Origin: Mesostigma viride
Taxonomy: Eukaryota > Streptophyta > Mesostigmatophyceae > Mesostigmatales > Mesostigmataceae
Reading direction: 5' to 3'
Assembly: GCA_009746045.1 (NCBI GenBank)
Contig: RPFO01000080.1
Span: forward strand, 11,281,302 to 11,345,301
Length of the DNA stretch: 64,000 nt
Each line of letters opens with the position of its first letter. The stretch's first letter is position 1. The notes beneath the pieces were generated by a model that worked only from the letters and a program-made list of their open reading frames with translations, did not search any database and had not been told where the DNA came from. This document shows positions 19,849-31,237 of the stretch, in pieces. The translations under genes and the position numbers were made by a program.

Positions 19849-20043
19849 CGGGGAGATGAGCCAGGAGGCAGGAGCGTCGGGGAGATGAGCCAGGAGGCAG
19901 GAGCGTCGGGGAAAGGAGCCAGGAGGCAGGAGCGTCGGGGAGAGGAGCCAGGAGGCAGGAGCGTCGGGGAGAGGAGCCAGGAGGCAGGAGCGTCGGGGAG
20001 ATGAGCCAGGAGGCAGGAGCGTCGGGGAGATGAGCCAGGAGCG
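19849..20043. repeat. 29-bp minisatellite
   Basis: Between six and seven copies of a 29-bp unit (gagccaggaggcaggagcgt + cggggagat) with a few variants (gaaagg, gagagg for gagatg). It lies 230 bp downstream of the LRR stop. Confidence 0.93.
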
Positions 20044-22195
20044 TTGGCCAGCGCTCTTCCTTCACTTTCCTGTTGCGGGCTAGTGGCACGATGGAGTTGC
20101 GGTCTGCCGTTGTGGTTGGTTATTTCGGTCTGGAGGCCCCATGGGGATGGTGCCGTCCAGTTCGCTGTATCTTTATACTCATTGGGGGGGGGATCTGACA
20201 ACCGCCATCATCACGAGAGTGTGTGGAGCACTATTATCCTGTCCATTCTGTTCAGGGCCGTATAACTGGTTCGGACGTGGCAGGAGAAGGTGGCGGAAGG
20301 GATGGTTGTAACATAAGGTGTTCGACAAATGGGGTGCTTGCTGTGCCATATGATGGCAGCGAAAGCCTCACCAAAAGCAAACCTGCGGCGCAGCAGTGCC
20401 AACGAGTCTTACCAGCCAAGCAGCCAAGCTTTATAGCTGTATAGCTTGGCTTGCAATCGTCTGTTTTGTTCTTATAGATCCGACGCGGAGCTGGCAGGCT
20501 GAGGTACATGCTGGCGTCACTGAAGGAAAAAGGAAGGGGGGGAGGGGGAGGGCAGGGGTGGGTGGGTCATGTGACTCATGGGGAGGCATCAGGCGGGAGT
20601 CACAATCAAAATTAGGGGTTGTTGCTGCTGTCCTCCCGTTTCATTGTGTTCTGTTCCTGGAAGCCAGATGTGGGGCTCTACATGTGGGAAACACGGACAC
20701 AACCGAGTTGTTTTAAAACAATAATGTTCATACATAGAGGTCAGCCTGTGTTCTTACAGGCATGACCTATGCCTAGCCTTGCTGATATCCATATTCATGA
20801 TATATGGACCAGAGGCGTCCCAAGCTAGAACATCCATTCTCTGCATCTTTGGCCAGGTGGCACAGCCCCATCCGTCTACGTGCTTGGGGTGGCCACTGGC
20901 AATTTTTGGCAGTCAAGTTTCCGGGTCTTGAGTATTCCTGTCGGGCTCAGTCGCGATCTTGTCTTTTGGTGAAACAGGTGGTGGTGTGCTTTGGCACGCC
21001 CACCTCCATTCCCTACGAGATTGATTCTGTCGGAAGAGGCAGGCTGAGCCGTGGATCTGACATGAAAGTACTATTATGCTATTACTATGTCTATTACTAT
21101 TGCTATTACTAGTACTAGTACTATTACCATTACTAATATAACATAGCTATCACCCATTATAGATATAAGATTTTCAAGGATAGCTGTGCCATTTTGCTAC
21201 TATGCCCCATATATGGCGGACTGTGCTTTGCCAAGGCAGGCAGGCGCATGCCACACGGGCCTGGATAACACGAGCCAGTGCCATGCGGACAATGGCCTGC
21301 CTACCATCGATCCTGCGCTGCACAAGACGTGTTTCTTGTGCGGGCACACGCCAGATAGTCCTCTACCCCTGGCATCCACTTGCCTGTCGCTGGAGTGGGG
21401 GCATCGCGGGCGGCAGCCCGCTCACATCCAGCAGCGGCACCGGGCGCTTGCAGGTATCAAGTCTTGGAGCGGGGCTGGGCCAGGGCAGTGATCGGGTGCG
21501 ATGCGGTATTTGTTTTGTTCATGGGCCATTCTGGGCGCCGGATGGCATATACCATAAGTACTTGCGTAAGTAAGTACTTGCGTGTCATGCGCATATAGGC
21601 ATGCCACAGAGTACCATGGTTGGCAGATACCGTAGTATGCGTGCTTCAGGGGGTACTCTTTGTTCCCCGGTGTCCTGCCCTTCAGAACAGAGGCAAGAAG
21701 GTCTCGTGTACGTAAGGGCAACATGGGGCTGTTATGCGGGTGGTCACGGTTGGCTGTGTCTCTCTGTAAGGGGCGATTGCCTTCCGGAAGGTAGCAACTA
21801 GCATAATGTTTGCTGCATTTGTCCTTGCTGCGAGTGCACCGAGGTCCTCGGGTTAGTTTACATAGGGCATGCAGCCTGCAGTTCTGGTTTTCGTGTTTGG
21901 AAGGCATGGCTTGACCCGGTTTCCGCCCCTCCTCTCGCTGTGTGCATGCCTTGGCAGTGCAAGCCCAAGATGGTTTTTATGTGCCAGAGCCTGGGGGGCT
22001 TTGTGGCATAGCTGCTAGCTACTCCCACTCTTAACGGTGTCTCACGATGCACCCTGGGCTGTCGGGGTATCCGCTGCTTGGAAGTACAAAATCCCAAAGT
22101 GACCTCATTTGAAAAAACGGGTCACTTTTGAGGAGCGTAGAAACAGTTAGTACAGAAGACCCCTGTCTAGTCTGCGCATGCCGTCAGCGTACCAT
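20044..22195. other. Non-coding gap
   Basis: No gene is recognised. 21060-21145 is a degenerate (ctatta) microsatellite. The phrase gtacttgcgtgtcatgcgca + tataggcatgccacagagta at 21574-21616 recurs at 24387-24424 beside the TAAG array, and short taagta units precede it in both places, so this is a small dispersed repeat. Confidence 0.4.
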
Positions 22196-22525
22196 GCGTG
22201 CACTATGTGGTCATGTCACTCTGGTATACTATGTGGTCATGTCACTGTGGTAGTACAGTATGTGGTCATGTCACTGTGGTAGTATAGTATGTGGTCATGT
22301 CACTGTGGTAGTATAGTATGTGGTCATGTCACTGTGGTAGTATAGTATGTGGTCATGTCACTGTGGTAGTATAGTATGTGGTCATGTCACTGTGGTAGTA
22401 TAGTATGTGGTCATGTCACTGTGGTAGTATAGTATGTGGTCATGTCACTGTGGTAGTATAGTATGTGGTCATGTCACTGTGGTAGTATAGTATGTGGTCA
22501 TGTCACTGTGGTAGTATACTATTTT
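22196..22525. repeat. 29-bp minisatellite
   Basis: About eleven copies of a 29-bp unit (tatgtggtcatgtcactgtg + gtagtatag). The first units are diverged and the central ones are identical. Confidence 0.95.
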
Positions 22526-24171
22526 GGTATCCATTGCCTCACTTGTCATAGTGCAGATGCTGTCTGGACTCTGGACAGAGCAGTGCGGAGATTGGGCCAG
22601 CCGCCGTAGCAAGGGCGCATGGGGATGTGCAATAGGGAGTTAGTCCGCGGGAGACGCCTTCAGTATTATATAGGCGTGGTGATAGCACGGCTTTGTGATG
22701 GCATGAGGCAGCCTTGGTACCCACGGCCGGTGCGCCGTACGGCAATGTGAGGCAAGTATTGGCAAGACAATTATGGGTGCAGATAAACAGCAGGCTGTTG
22801 GGCATTGGGTTGCAACCGTATGCGTGTAGTCACATGTGCCTCTTCCCTTTTGAGTTTTGTCGCCAAGGGTTGAATGCCACGGCTTCGCGAGGCACCCCCC
22901 TGGGGTTCTGTGGGGTTGGCTTCCAATCACTGTTTTTTCTCAGCTCAAGTCATTTGAAGTGGCAGTTGTCACCCACTCGGTGTTTTTTTTACCGGTGATG
23001 GTTTGCAGGCAGCCATAACCGGTCTCGATCAAGTGGACCCCTTCCATCAAGGAGACCACCAGCGCAGGCCAGAAATCTGGAGAATCAGAACAACCATGGC
23101 CAGATCTGTATTTGGGCCTGCCGCAAAGCCTCTTCTTCGTCAAGTGCGAGGTACGTGGCCAGCATTGCCGAAGTTCAGGAAAGCATTGATTTTTTCCATG
23201 CTTTAGGCCGATGTTGGCCGCATTTTGCCGCTGGCGTTGAATGCGTAGGCTGCATTGATGTAGGCTTGTGCCTTGTGGAGCACAAGATTGGCCAGGGGTA
23301 TGCTCTCGTAGGTCGAGGTTTCCATGTTTACGAGTCTATACTTTTTGCGCCAGCATTATTATCAAGTTCCTCTACACTGGTTGCTGCGGAGCTTAGATTG
23401 GAATGGACTTCAGGAACATTCCATGGGTTGCAAAGGATGTTTGGAACGTTGCTTCCGGTGATTTTGCTGATATTCTTTTTGCTTGGATCGACTAACAGTG
23501 TCATGTTCTCCCTGTTAGCTTGTTTCTGGGATAGTTATCGCCAAGGCTGCTGAAACAAAGTGCCCAGGTCAATCAACGTAAATTTGTTTTTGGGCATCCG
23601 GCAAAAGCTGTTTGGCCTGTCAAATATTGACCATTTTGAAATTTCATGTCTCCTCCCTTTGGGTATATGGGTGGGTTTGTGGTCCTGGAATGCGCTTGTC
23701 CGGGCAGGTTCCACCGCGAGCTTTCTTGTGTGAACCTACACCATGCCACCAAGCGACCCAAGGCACGGGATTGTGATGCATGTTGTCCGACTAAAGACAG
23801 CATAGCTGGTGCCGACTGAGGCAGGTTGTAAATGTCAGCGGAGCCATCCAGAGGCATGGATTGTGTGCAGTCGGCAGGATGTCCAGAGAGACCGTCATTT
23901 CAACATCCACCTTACTGATCAGGTGCCTCTACGCCCTACGGGTGGGTGAATAGGAAGCGTATAGATAGGGAAGCCTGTCCAAGTTTCTTTTCTTATTATT
24001 GTAGCTAGATCATACGCCCTAAGCTGGAGCACACTCGCATTCGCCGGCCTGCATGCAAGGATTTGTTTATGGATTGGAAATGAATGCCCGGGAGTGAGCT
24101 AAAACATGCGCATGCATGCCGGGTGATGCAAGTGGGGTGCAGGAGTAGGTCGGAGCTTGTGTGTGTTGTGT
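22526..24171. other. Non-coding gap with a Penelope-like terminus remnant
   Basis: No gene is recognised. 23047-23105 resembles the outer end of the 197-bp pseudo-LTR at 25958 (gaccaccagcgcaggccaga and following bases), with substitutions, and is probably a decayed end of the same element. The open frame at 23155-23553 has a hydrophobic stretch but no recognisable domain, and I do not call it a gene. Confidence 0.4.
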
Positions 24172-24388
<217 letters not shown>

Positions 24389-24525
24389 CTTGCGTGTCAT
24401 GCGCATGGGCATGCCACAGAGTACTATGCTAATCTCATTAGAAAATAATTAATTACACGAAAGTTACAAATATCGAATCCATCATTAGAATTAAATTAAA
24501 TTGGAACATATGTCCTTGATCTCCG

Positions 24526-25640
24526 TTGACAACATTTCCCCGGCCACTGCTATGCAGTGCATTTTCTTCGGGGACTACGCCTCGCTTCTTGAGCTGTGCC
24601 TCCACCTTCACAGTATCCGACGCCTCTTGCAATATGACGGCACTGATTTTACTCAGATCGAGCCGCGACCAGCTGCTGACGGGCCTCTACCCCCGGCCCG
24701 AGCTTCAGCACATGCTTCTCTGCTCCCTGCTGACGAAGTCTGACCGCGAGATCTGGGCTCCCACCATCTCCGCAGCCGCATACCGCTCCATCCTCACGTA
24801 AGCCTTCCAGCAGCATGTGACCCCCCTTGCCACAGATGTGGCGGCAATGGGCGGCACGCTGGCTGCTGAGCTCCCTCACCTTTCCACCACCGTCACCTCC
24901 ACCTCCACCCTCCTCGCCTCCACCTCCACTGCCACCTCCACCTCCACCGCCGCCCTCCAAGCCCAGCTCCTCGACATCGACCAGTGTCTCAAGGACACCG
25001 CCATCGCCATCGAATGCCTGCAGACCACCGCCGGCATCACCGCCCAGGCGGTGAAGGACATCGCTGCCCAGCCGGCACCTGCTGGCCCAGGCGGCGACGC
25101 CCATCCCACCCAGACCTGGGCGGACCTGCTCAAGCATCACAACACCTCCACCACCTCCACCATCGCGGCACAGCTCAAGCAACAAGCCCTCGACCTCCGC
25201 GAGGAGGCCGACCGCACCCAGCGCAGCCACAATGTCATCGTCAAGCACTTCGACCAGCCGGCAGATGAGACCTCGACGACTCTTCTCACGGCATTTAAGC
25301 GCGACATTCTTGCCCCCATGCAACTCACTGCTGAGCTGCGGATGTTGGCTGTCTGCCTTCCCCGCACCTGGGGTAAGGCAGGCCCGGCCCCCGTGCTCCT
25401 CACCTTTAAGTCCATGGCGGATAAGGTGTCGTTCCTAAAATGCCGAAAGAAGCTCTCGAGGACTCACTTCACGCTGGACGACGACCTGACCCTGGCTCAG
25501 CAACTACGACGACGCGAGCTATGGCCGACCTACCTCCAGCTCTGGTAGAGCGCAGGGCCGGGAAACCGGTATCCTGGAGGGGGCACGTCATCCACGTCGA
25601 CCATAAGCCCTGGCAGGCACCCCCTGCCACCCTAGTCTAG
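24526..25640 (+). pseudogene. ORF1p-like protein, copy B (nonsense and frameshift)
   Basis: Homology to copy C starts in the N-terminal domain (LCSLLTKSDREIWAP) and runs through the helical region (DIDQCLKDTAIAIECLQTTA) to the RRM-like NVIVKHFDQP and the C-terminal FTLDDDLTLAQQLRRREL. An in-frame TAA at 24799-24801 replaces a codon that is a lysine in copy C. A stop at 25546-25548 with an indel nearby breaks the C-terminus, which continues in another frame to WRGHVIHVDHKPWQA. This copy is dead. Confidence 0.75.
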
Positions 25641-25944
25641 GGAATATAGCAGTAGTGTAGATTAGTAACGCTTAGCCTACCACGTGGCCCATGCGCATGT
25701 GCGCCCATAATGGCCCCCATGGATGATGCTTTCAGCATTTAGTCACGCCCTGCCTATAATGGGACCCCCCATGGATGATGCATTAAGAATTTAGCTCAGC
25801 CCTGCCTACAGAGAGAGTCACTCTCTGATGCGAAGCCATGCCCTAGCTTTTGTCTAGCCATGTTGATCTTCCCCCCCCATGACGGGCTCCCCTTAGTTGG
25901 GTTGAGCTCGAGACTCTGGGGGGTGCAGGTGCCCTTGGTGCACC

Positions 25945-25957
25945 TAGAGCAAGTGTC
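25945..25957. other. Target-site duplication, left
   Basis: tagagcaagtgtc is repeated exactly at 31085-31097 on the other side of the Penelope-like element. The uninterrupted 3' UTR of copy A has it once (tagagcaagtgt at 4710). Confidence 0.85.
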
Positions 25958-26154
25958 AAAGAGACAACCAGCGCAGGCCAGAAATCGGGAGAATCCGGAC
26001 CATGGTAGCTCGAGCCTGCCGTTATCTTTTCCGCGTTTTCGAGTCGTTCAGGATGATGAAGATGAATGGTGATGGAAATGTGTATCCTTGTGCATTGAAA
26101 TTATGGCTGGCTTACGTGTGGAGCGACTAGATGACCTAGACGGTGGGGCCGGAA
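25958..26154 (-). repeat. Pseudo-LTR, left
   Basis: 197 bp starting aaagagacaaccagcgcagg on the plus strand; 195 of 197 bases match the right copy by my reading (c/a near 25968, a/g near 26140). Confidence 0.9.
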
Positions 26155-26503
26155 ACAGCATGCTTGATCAGGGCGTGTGTTTCTAGCCTAACTGGCCGGG
26201 AGTGTCTAGTGGTGAGCACCATTGCTGCGATCGCTCTCCCACCATTTACGAGGAAATACCCGCAAATGGAAAACCACTGAAAAGGTCTAGCTAGTCAGTC
26301 ATCACGTTAGCCATGCCATGATTCCAAACGTCCAAGAACTGCACACGGTGCAAAGGCAAAAAGCCGGAGGACAGCACTTTCAAATGTGCGGCGGGAACCA
26401 AAAAAGCCCGCGGATGCCAGAAAACATCGTGTTGCGGCAGCGACGCGACGATGTGGACAACGAATCCAGTGCCAAGCTCGGAACGGCCGCAAAGGAGATC
26501 TGG

Positions 26504-26870
26504 CATTAAATTAAATTAAATTAAATTATAACATGCCTCCGTGGGGAGGTCATGTAGCACATATTTCATGATGGATGGGGTGGAGGAAGCCGCGTGATCG
26601 AACTATCCTAACTCTATCTAGAAAAGCCTAACTACACTACTCATCAAAACGCCTCCTCCGCTTGGGGGGAGGTGGCTTGCCCACAGGGTCGGGCGTGTGT
26701 GCCTTGACAATCTTCTTCCACCGCTCCTTGTCCTGCATGGCAGTCCAAAGACGGGAGAGAGAGTGGATGCGGTACTCAAACTGGGCTGGGACCACTAGGT
26801 CGTCCAGCAACATCTGGGTATAGGTCATGGCATGTTTCCCTACCTTTTTAGGAATGTCATGATCATCAGA
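26504..26870 (-). mobile_element. 5'-truncated retroposon fragment with TTAAA tail (family H)
   Basis: On the minus strand a C-terminal coding piece (KHAMTYTQMLLDDLVVPAQF ... PPPPKRRRRFDE) is followed by a 3' UTR, the hairpin CCTCC-CCAC-GGAGG (26536-26549) and an AATTT tail (26504-26527). A second, diverged copy lies at 45500-45860 on the plus strand without any Penelope sequence, which shows that this is an independent element. The encoded protein is unknown; its basic, proline-rich end could bind nucleic acid. Confidence 0.65.
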
Positions 26871-26886
26871 TCTGGCATCACAGGGT

Positions 26887-29800
26887 TCAGATGTGCGGAG
26901 ATACTTTGCGATCCAGCCGGTCCACGACCTGTTTGTAGAGCTTGTGCCAAGGGGCAGCACCGAACAGATGTGGGTGACGTTGCAAAAAACATCGGACTTG
27001 TCGGAGCATAATGGCTCGGTCATAGTCTTTGACCAATAAACGCTGCAAGAGTTCAACAAGAGTCGTGATGAAATCAACACGATAAGAACAAAGACGGGAA
27101 AAACGATGTAACTGAGAAAGAACAACACCATATTTTGCTGTGTGGGAAAGGAGACTGTGAATATCGGGGTAACGAATAAAAGGAATTTGCTGGTATTTAG
27201 GATCCTTGCGCTTATCATAGACAGCCGTACGCCAGCCCTTCTTGTTATGGGTAATGTTAAGATCGAGGTAATTGCAATGAGTATCCTCCGACGTGAGCTT
27301 TAATGTGAGGGACGCTTGCGGGTAGATGCCAGGCAGACCAGCGGTGATATACAAATGGGTTGCGAAATCAGGGTTGTCGAAAGCGATGACATCATCAATG
27401 TATCGACATGTATGGATAAAACGCCTGATGAGAACATCATCGTTTGAGGCAATGAGATTCTCCATGAATGCAAGCTCATAAGTGTATAGATAGAGGTTTG
27501 CAAGGAGCCCGGCACAGTTAGTGCCCATAGGGATGCCGATAGCTTGTTGGTATACATTGCCCGCAAAACAGATGAAGGTGTTATCAACAAGATAAGAGAT
27601 CCAATGGACAAGGTCAGCCTTCGTGATAATATAATTATAACCATCCCGCACGATAGCACCTGCCGCGATCCCTGAGAGCCACGTTGCCGTGGGCTTGGTC
27701 TGAGAAACACGCACGTGCAGGTGGTTGCGCCCGTGAGGCCTACGTGCATACAGACGAGTAAGGAGGCTATCTAAACGAGCTTTCAAATCGTGCAAATCTA
27801 GTGTGGTATATAGAGTGGTGAAATCATAGGTGGCTATGGGCATAGGTATACGTTTCTCTGCTGCTGTCTTAGAACGGCTAAGGGCGGCAAGGCGTAGGCG
27901 TACTTGGGCTGAGTCTATGACGATCCAACTACCAGCGCATTCATACCCGGCATTCGACAGCACCTCCACCCATAATGCATTGGCTTCGGGGAGAAGAGCA
28001 TTCAAAGCATGGCAGATGAGTTTCGAGAGAGGCATCAGTGGGGCTGAATGCGACGCAGCAATGGTGCGCAAAGCAACAGGAGTTTTGTGCAGCTTAAGAG
28101 TGAGATACAGATATGGGAACGTAGTGGTGGTGGCGCGTCGCTGCCGCTTAAGGAATGCCCGAGCAAAAATGTTTTGGCTGTGCAGAAAAGCCCGATGAGC
28201 AGCAGTGATACTGGCGGTGGACTGTGCACGCTGAACATAGGTAGGGCTGGACGCCAACTCGTGTTGCAAAGTAGCAAGGTAGTGCTTCTTGCATATGAAA
28301 GCAAAGTTGTTGGCACTCTTGTCAACACACGTGATGATAAAGTCCTGCTTGAAGTGGTCAAGAAGTGCTTTATCTGTGGTGTTGAGCCAGGTGGTGCGGT
28401 GGACCTGCTGGAGACGGTAATCAAGCCTGGTGAGACGTGCATTGCATTCGTGAATGACGGCGCGAAACCACGGTTCCATGGCAAGGGGAGCAAGCTGTAG
28501 GTCCGTGCTCATGGCATTGCAGAATTTGCGCAGTGATGTGGAGAGCAGTGCATTCACCTCTTTGGCACACGTGCGCTGGACCCACGGCCGAAACTTGGTG
28601 CCTTTGGCAAAAAGGTCTACAAGCGTGTGGCTCGGCAGGATGCTGAGGTCAGCGGTCATGACGTGCTGTGAGGTGGGATCAAGGTACTTGAAATACCGTT
28701 GTTGTTGGCAGGGGCAGGGCCCTGCCAAGATGGTGGCCAGCTCGGTGGGCGTTGTATCGCGGCTGACCTTCCCGTTGCTGAAAACCATTTGTCCCAAGGT
28801 GGGAGAGTAATGCCAGGCGGCAATGGGAGTGCCGAAAGTGTTGCGCACCACGAGCGGCATCGCAGCCTGCACTTGCGGCAAATGCAGAATGTGTGGCAAA
28901 CACAGCTCATCCATCGCAGCATGAATGAAAGGTGAGATCAGCAAACGGCGCGGACGCAGTGCATCTGCATTCCCATTGACACGGTGCCGAATGATACGTG
29001 AGAGAAGGCCTCGCAGACTAGTGGCATGGGAGCGGGGGACTTGCAGATCAGCTGGGGAGCACGACCCGACGGCAATGTGTAAGCTGGTAAGCTTCTTCAA
29101 GCTGCAGGCTTCGAGATAGGATGCATGAAAGTTGCCGCGTTGCATAAGCCGAGACATGTGACGTAAGCAGCGGAGACTGGTGGAGTAAAGGGAAGGATCG
29201 GTGGACACATGTGTGGAAGGTGGAGGGGCCGGGGTGACGCTGGGGGGATAGGGGCGATATGGGTGGAGATTGTGCTTCAGACGCCAGGCACGGATGAACA
29301 TAAGAGGGCGGGGACGGAGGGGAGGCGGGCGGCGGCGAGACCGAGCTTTGAAACTCTTGCCTTCAATGCAAAAACCGTGGGGCAGAAATGCATGTAACAT
29401 TCGTTTCCAAAACGTTTCCCGATGCCCTGCGGCTTTGCGAAAAGCGGCGCCGGTAAAGGTGCCGGGGACATGTTCCAAGGGGACGACTCGCCAATCCCAC
29501 CACCCGTATTGGGCCATGGCGCCATGTAGGGGGGTGTCGTCGTTGGCGGCAGGGCGGCCAATATGAAGGCGGCGTGCCGCTCGGACATGTTCCTGAAAAC
29601 GCGTCCAGGCATCCCGTTGCGTCTGGCCAACGTAGATACGCTGAGGGTACCTGCGGTTGTAAATGGCATAAATGACGCGACGGGTGCTTACGGGGTGTGG
29701 GCGAGTGGAGTTGGTAAGCGACAAATGCGTGCGCTGTAAGCGCCGGAGGCGACGTAGAGTATGGTCATCCTTGCAGTGATGGTTATGGCGCGTGTTGATG

Positions 29801-29943
29801 CGACAACGCTTCCGCCATGCCTGTGAGGAGATACGATAGGGGAACTGCCGAGAAATAGCAGTGTACTTCCGGTAATCAATGCCACTGGATTGCCGTATTC
29901 TGTGGAGGGTAAGAGCATGCCAGAAAGTCATAAGGTGTTTCAT
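26887..29943 (-). CDS. GIY-YIG/reverse transcriptase polyprotein of a Penelope-like element
   Basis: The intact ORF codes for 1018 residues. The GIY-YIG endonuclease spans ~89-190: YAIYN at 92-96, IYVGQT at 103-108, catalytic Arg in WTRFQEH and Glu in HRETFWKRM. The CxC motif is C410-P-C412 in LAGPCPCQQQ. RT covers ~530-960: LTLKLHKTP, motif A ATYDFTTLYTTL (Asp707), motif B GIPMGTNCAGLLANLYL, motif C CRYIDDVIAF (YIDD at 848-851), then HCNYLDLNIT. Penelope RTs are closest to telomerase RT, and the endonuclease nicks the target for primed reverse transcription. There is no stop or frameshift, in contrast to the other elements here, so this copy could be active. ATG 29943 is the first Met of the frame. 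Confidence 0.93.
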   Translation of the reverse strand: MKHLMTFWHALTLHRIRQSSGIDYRKYTAISRQFPYRISSQAWRKRCRINTRHNHHCKDDHTLRRLRRLQRTHLSLTNSTRPHPVSTRRVIYAIYNRRYPQRIYVGQTQRDAWTRFQEHVRAARRLHIGRPAANDDTPLHGAMAQYGWWDWRVVPLEHVPGTFTGAAFRKAAGHRETFWKRMLHAFLPHGFCIEGKSFKARSRRRPPPLRPRPLMFIRAWRLKHNLHPYRPYPPSVTPAPPPSTHVSTDPSLYSTSLRCLRHMSRLMQRGNFHASYLEACSLKKLTSLHIAVGSCSPADLQVPRSHATSLRGLLSRIIRHRVNGNADALRPRRLLISPFIHAAMDELCLPHILHLPQVQAAMPLVVRNTFGTPIAAWHYSPTLGQMVFSNGKVSRDTTPTELATILAGPCPCQQQRYFKYLDPTSQHVMTADLSILPSHTLVDLFAKGTKFRPWVQRTCAKEVNALLSTSLRKFCNAMSTDLQLAPLAMEPWFRAVIHECNARLTRLDYRLQQVHRTTWLNTTDKALLDHFKQDFIITCVDKSANNFAFICKKHYLATLQHELASSPTYVQRAQSTASITAAHRAFLHSQNIFARAFLKRQRRATTTTFPYLYLTLKLHKTPVALRTIAASHSAPLMPLSKLICHALNALLPEANALWVEVLSNAGYECAGSWIVIDSAQVRLRLAALSRSKTAAEKRIPMPIATYDFTTLYTTLDLHDLKARLDSLLTRLYARRPHGRNHLHVRVSQTKPTATWLSGIAAGAIVRDGYNYIITKADLVHWISYLVDNTFICFAGNVYQQAIGIPMGTNCAGLLANLYLYTYELAFMENLIASNDDVLIRRFIHTCRYIDDVIAFDNPDFATHLYITAGLPGIYPQASLTLKLTSEDTHCNYLDLNITHNKKGWRTAVYDKRKDPKYQQIPFIRYPDIHSLLSHTAKYGVVLSQLHRFSRLCSYRVDFITTLVELLQRLLVKDYDRAIMLRQVRCFLQRHPHLFGAAPWHKLYKQVVDRLDRKVSPHI

Positions 29944-30881
29944 GATGATTCAGATGCACTGAGAGCTAAGACATCAAACAGAACCAGAGCGGAGCATATT
30001 GAGGTAAGTCAATATTCACTGCGTAACACCCGTTACGCGATAGCGGTGGTCCATGATGCATCTCCCCGGGGCAGGATGTGGCTAACAACACAGCTGAATG
30101 GACTCGGAACATGTGGATTCCCAGTGGGGGGCCTTCCAATTGTCATACTTGACACCTCTTTCCTGTAACGAAAAGATTTCCCTTCTTCATGTTCCAGATG
30201 AGTCACCGTGCTCCTGCCTTTGTGTTTTTTTGGCGTTTGTAAAGAGATATGGGAGGGTAAACAAAAGCAAAGGCTGATATTGCCGTGTGGGGGGCCCGAT
30301 CCTTGGTTAGTCTCTCAAGTGCCCACAGAAAAACACGAGAGTAGCACACACAGCGCGCAGCCCAGCCTAGCTCCCTCAGTAAAGTAAAAGAAAAAGGACA
30401 AGAACAGCAAAACAAACGAGAACAAGAAAAAGAACAAAACACAGACACGTAGTGCAATGTGAGCGGAATGATGGAGGAAGGTGAGAGGGGGACATCGTAT
30501 TGAATGTGTAGGCATTGAGGCAGCCGAAGCGTCCCATCCCCGGGTACATTCGTGGCTTTCAAAAAAGCCACAACCTGCGTGGAAGAGGAAAATGCAGGAA
30601 CGATGAGTATGATCCTGAAAACGAGGTTGAGGAAACGCGGAGAGGAAATGCCGGCCGCTGAAACGATTCCGATGGAACTATGGGTTTCGCCGACATGAGG
30701 CGGTGCAGCTGACTATCTCTATGGTGTCGTGTGTGACCGGGAGTGCCGGTTCACGTGCGCACTCGTCGGACTAGCCCGACGACATGTGTGCTTGGTTGCC
30801 CACGGCTGAAATCCTCTTGCCCGTCATGCAAAGGCCACGCCTCCTAGCCGAAAACGAACTATATTCAACCAATCTAATATC

Positions 30882-31078
30882 AAAGAGACAAACAGCGCAG
30901 GCCAGAAATCGGGAGAATCCGGACCATGGTAGCTCGAGCCTGCCGTTATCTTTTCCGCGTTTTCGAGTCGTTCAGGATGATGAAGATGAATGGTGATGGA
31001 AATGTGTATCCTTGTGCATTGAAATTATGGCTGGCTTACGTGTGGAGCGACTAGATGACCTAGGCGGTGGGGCCGGAA
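30882..31078 (-). repeat. Pseudo-LTR, right
   Basis: 197 bp, a direct copy of 25958-26154. On its left it is preceded by tatc, also seen before the same motif near 43290 (reversed) and at the window end. Confidence 0.9.
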
Positions 31079-31084
31079 CTAGTG

Positions 31085-31230
31085 TAGAGCAAGTGTCGTT
31101 TACATTCCCACCCTTGCAGGAAGTAGCTGAGAATGCCATATGCCCCTTCTCTGCCCGGCCCGGATATGTGGTACAGATACTCCCGGCCATGCAACGGAGT
31201 TATGTTCCGTTGGGAGTACATGTAGCACAT
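31085..31230 (+). repeat. Retroposon copy B, 3' end after the Penelope insertion
   Basis: It starts with the target duplication tagagcaagtgtc and continues the 3' UTR (gtttacattcccacccttgc, catatgccccttctc). The end is rearranged: the hairpin region appears as caacggagttatgttccgtt + gggagtac, an inverted duplication of the tail. Confidence 0.7.
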
Positions 31231-31237
31231 ATCCCTT

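Larger units (their letters stand above)
24500..25957 (+). mobile_element. ORF1-type retroposon, copy B (interrupted)
   Basis: The ORF and 3' UTR align with copies A and C. The 3' UTR stops at 25957 at the left end of the Penelope-like element and resumes at 31085 with the same 13 bases tagagcaagtgtc. The copy was therefore split by that insertion, and its last part is 31085-31230. Confidence 0.8.
25958..31084 (-). mobile_element. Penelope-like element, Chlamys type, full length
   Basis: A 5.1-kb insertion is bounded by a 13-bp target duplication and by direct 197-bp pseudo-LTRs (25958-26154 and 30882-31078, two differences). It encodes on the minus strand one intact ORF of 1018 residues with an N-terminal GIY-YIG endonuclease, a CxC motif and a C-terminal RT. 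That permuted order, with pseudo-LTRs, is the published hallmark of the Chlamys/Naiad clades of Penelope-like elements known from green algae. 29944-30881 is the 5' region, with no convincing gene. 26155-26503 is 3' non-coding. A fragment of another retroposon (26504-26870) is nested in its 3' part. Confidence 0.92.

Noticed and set aside
20804-23553. Several small open frames of 60-130 residues
   Set aside because: No homology, no codon bias and overlapping frames on both strands; I could not support any as a gene.
30203-30571. 122-residue minus-strand frame in the Penelope 5' region
   Set aside because: Low-complexity C/S/F-rich composition, no domain and no conservation to test.
25958-31084. 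LTR retrotransposon, because of the direct repeats
   Set aside because: The RT is of Penelope type with GIY-YIG, there is no gag or integrase, and the target duplication is 13 bp; the repeats are pseudo-LTRs.
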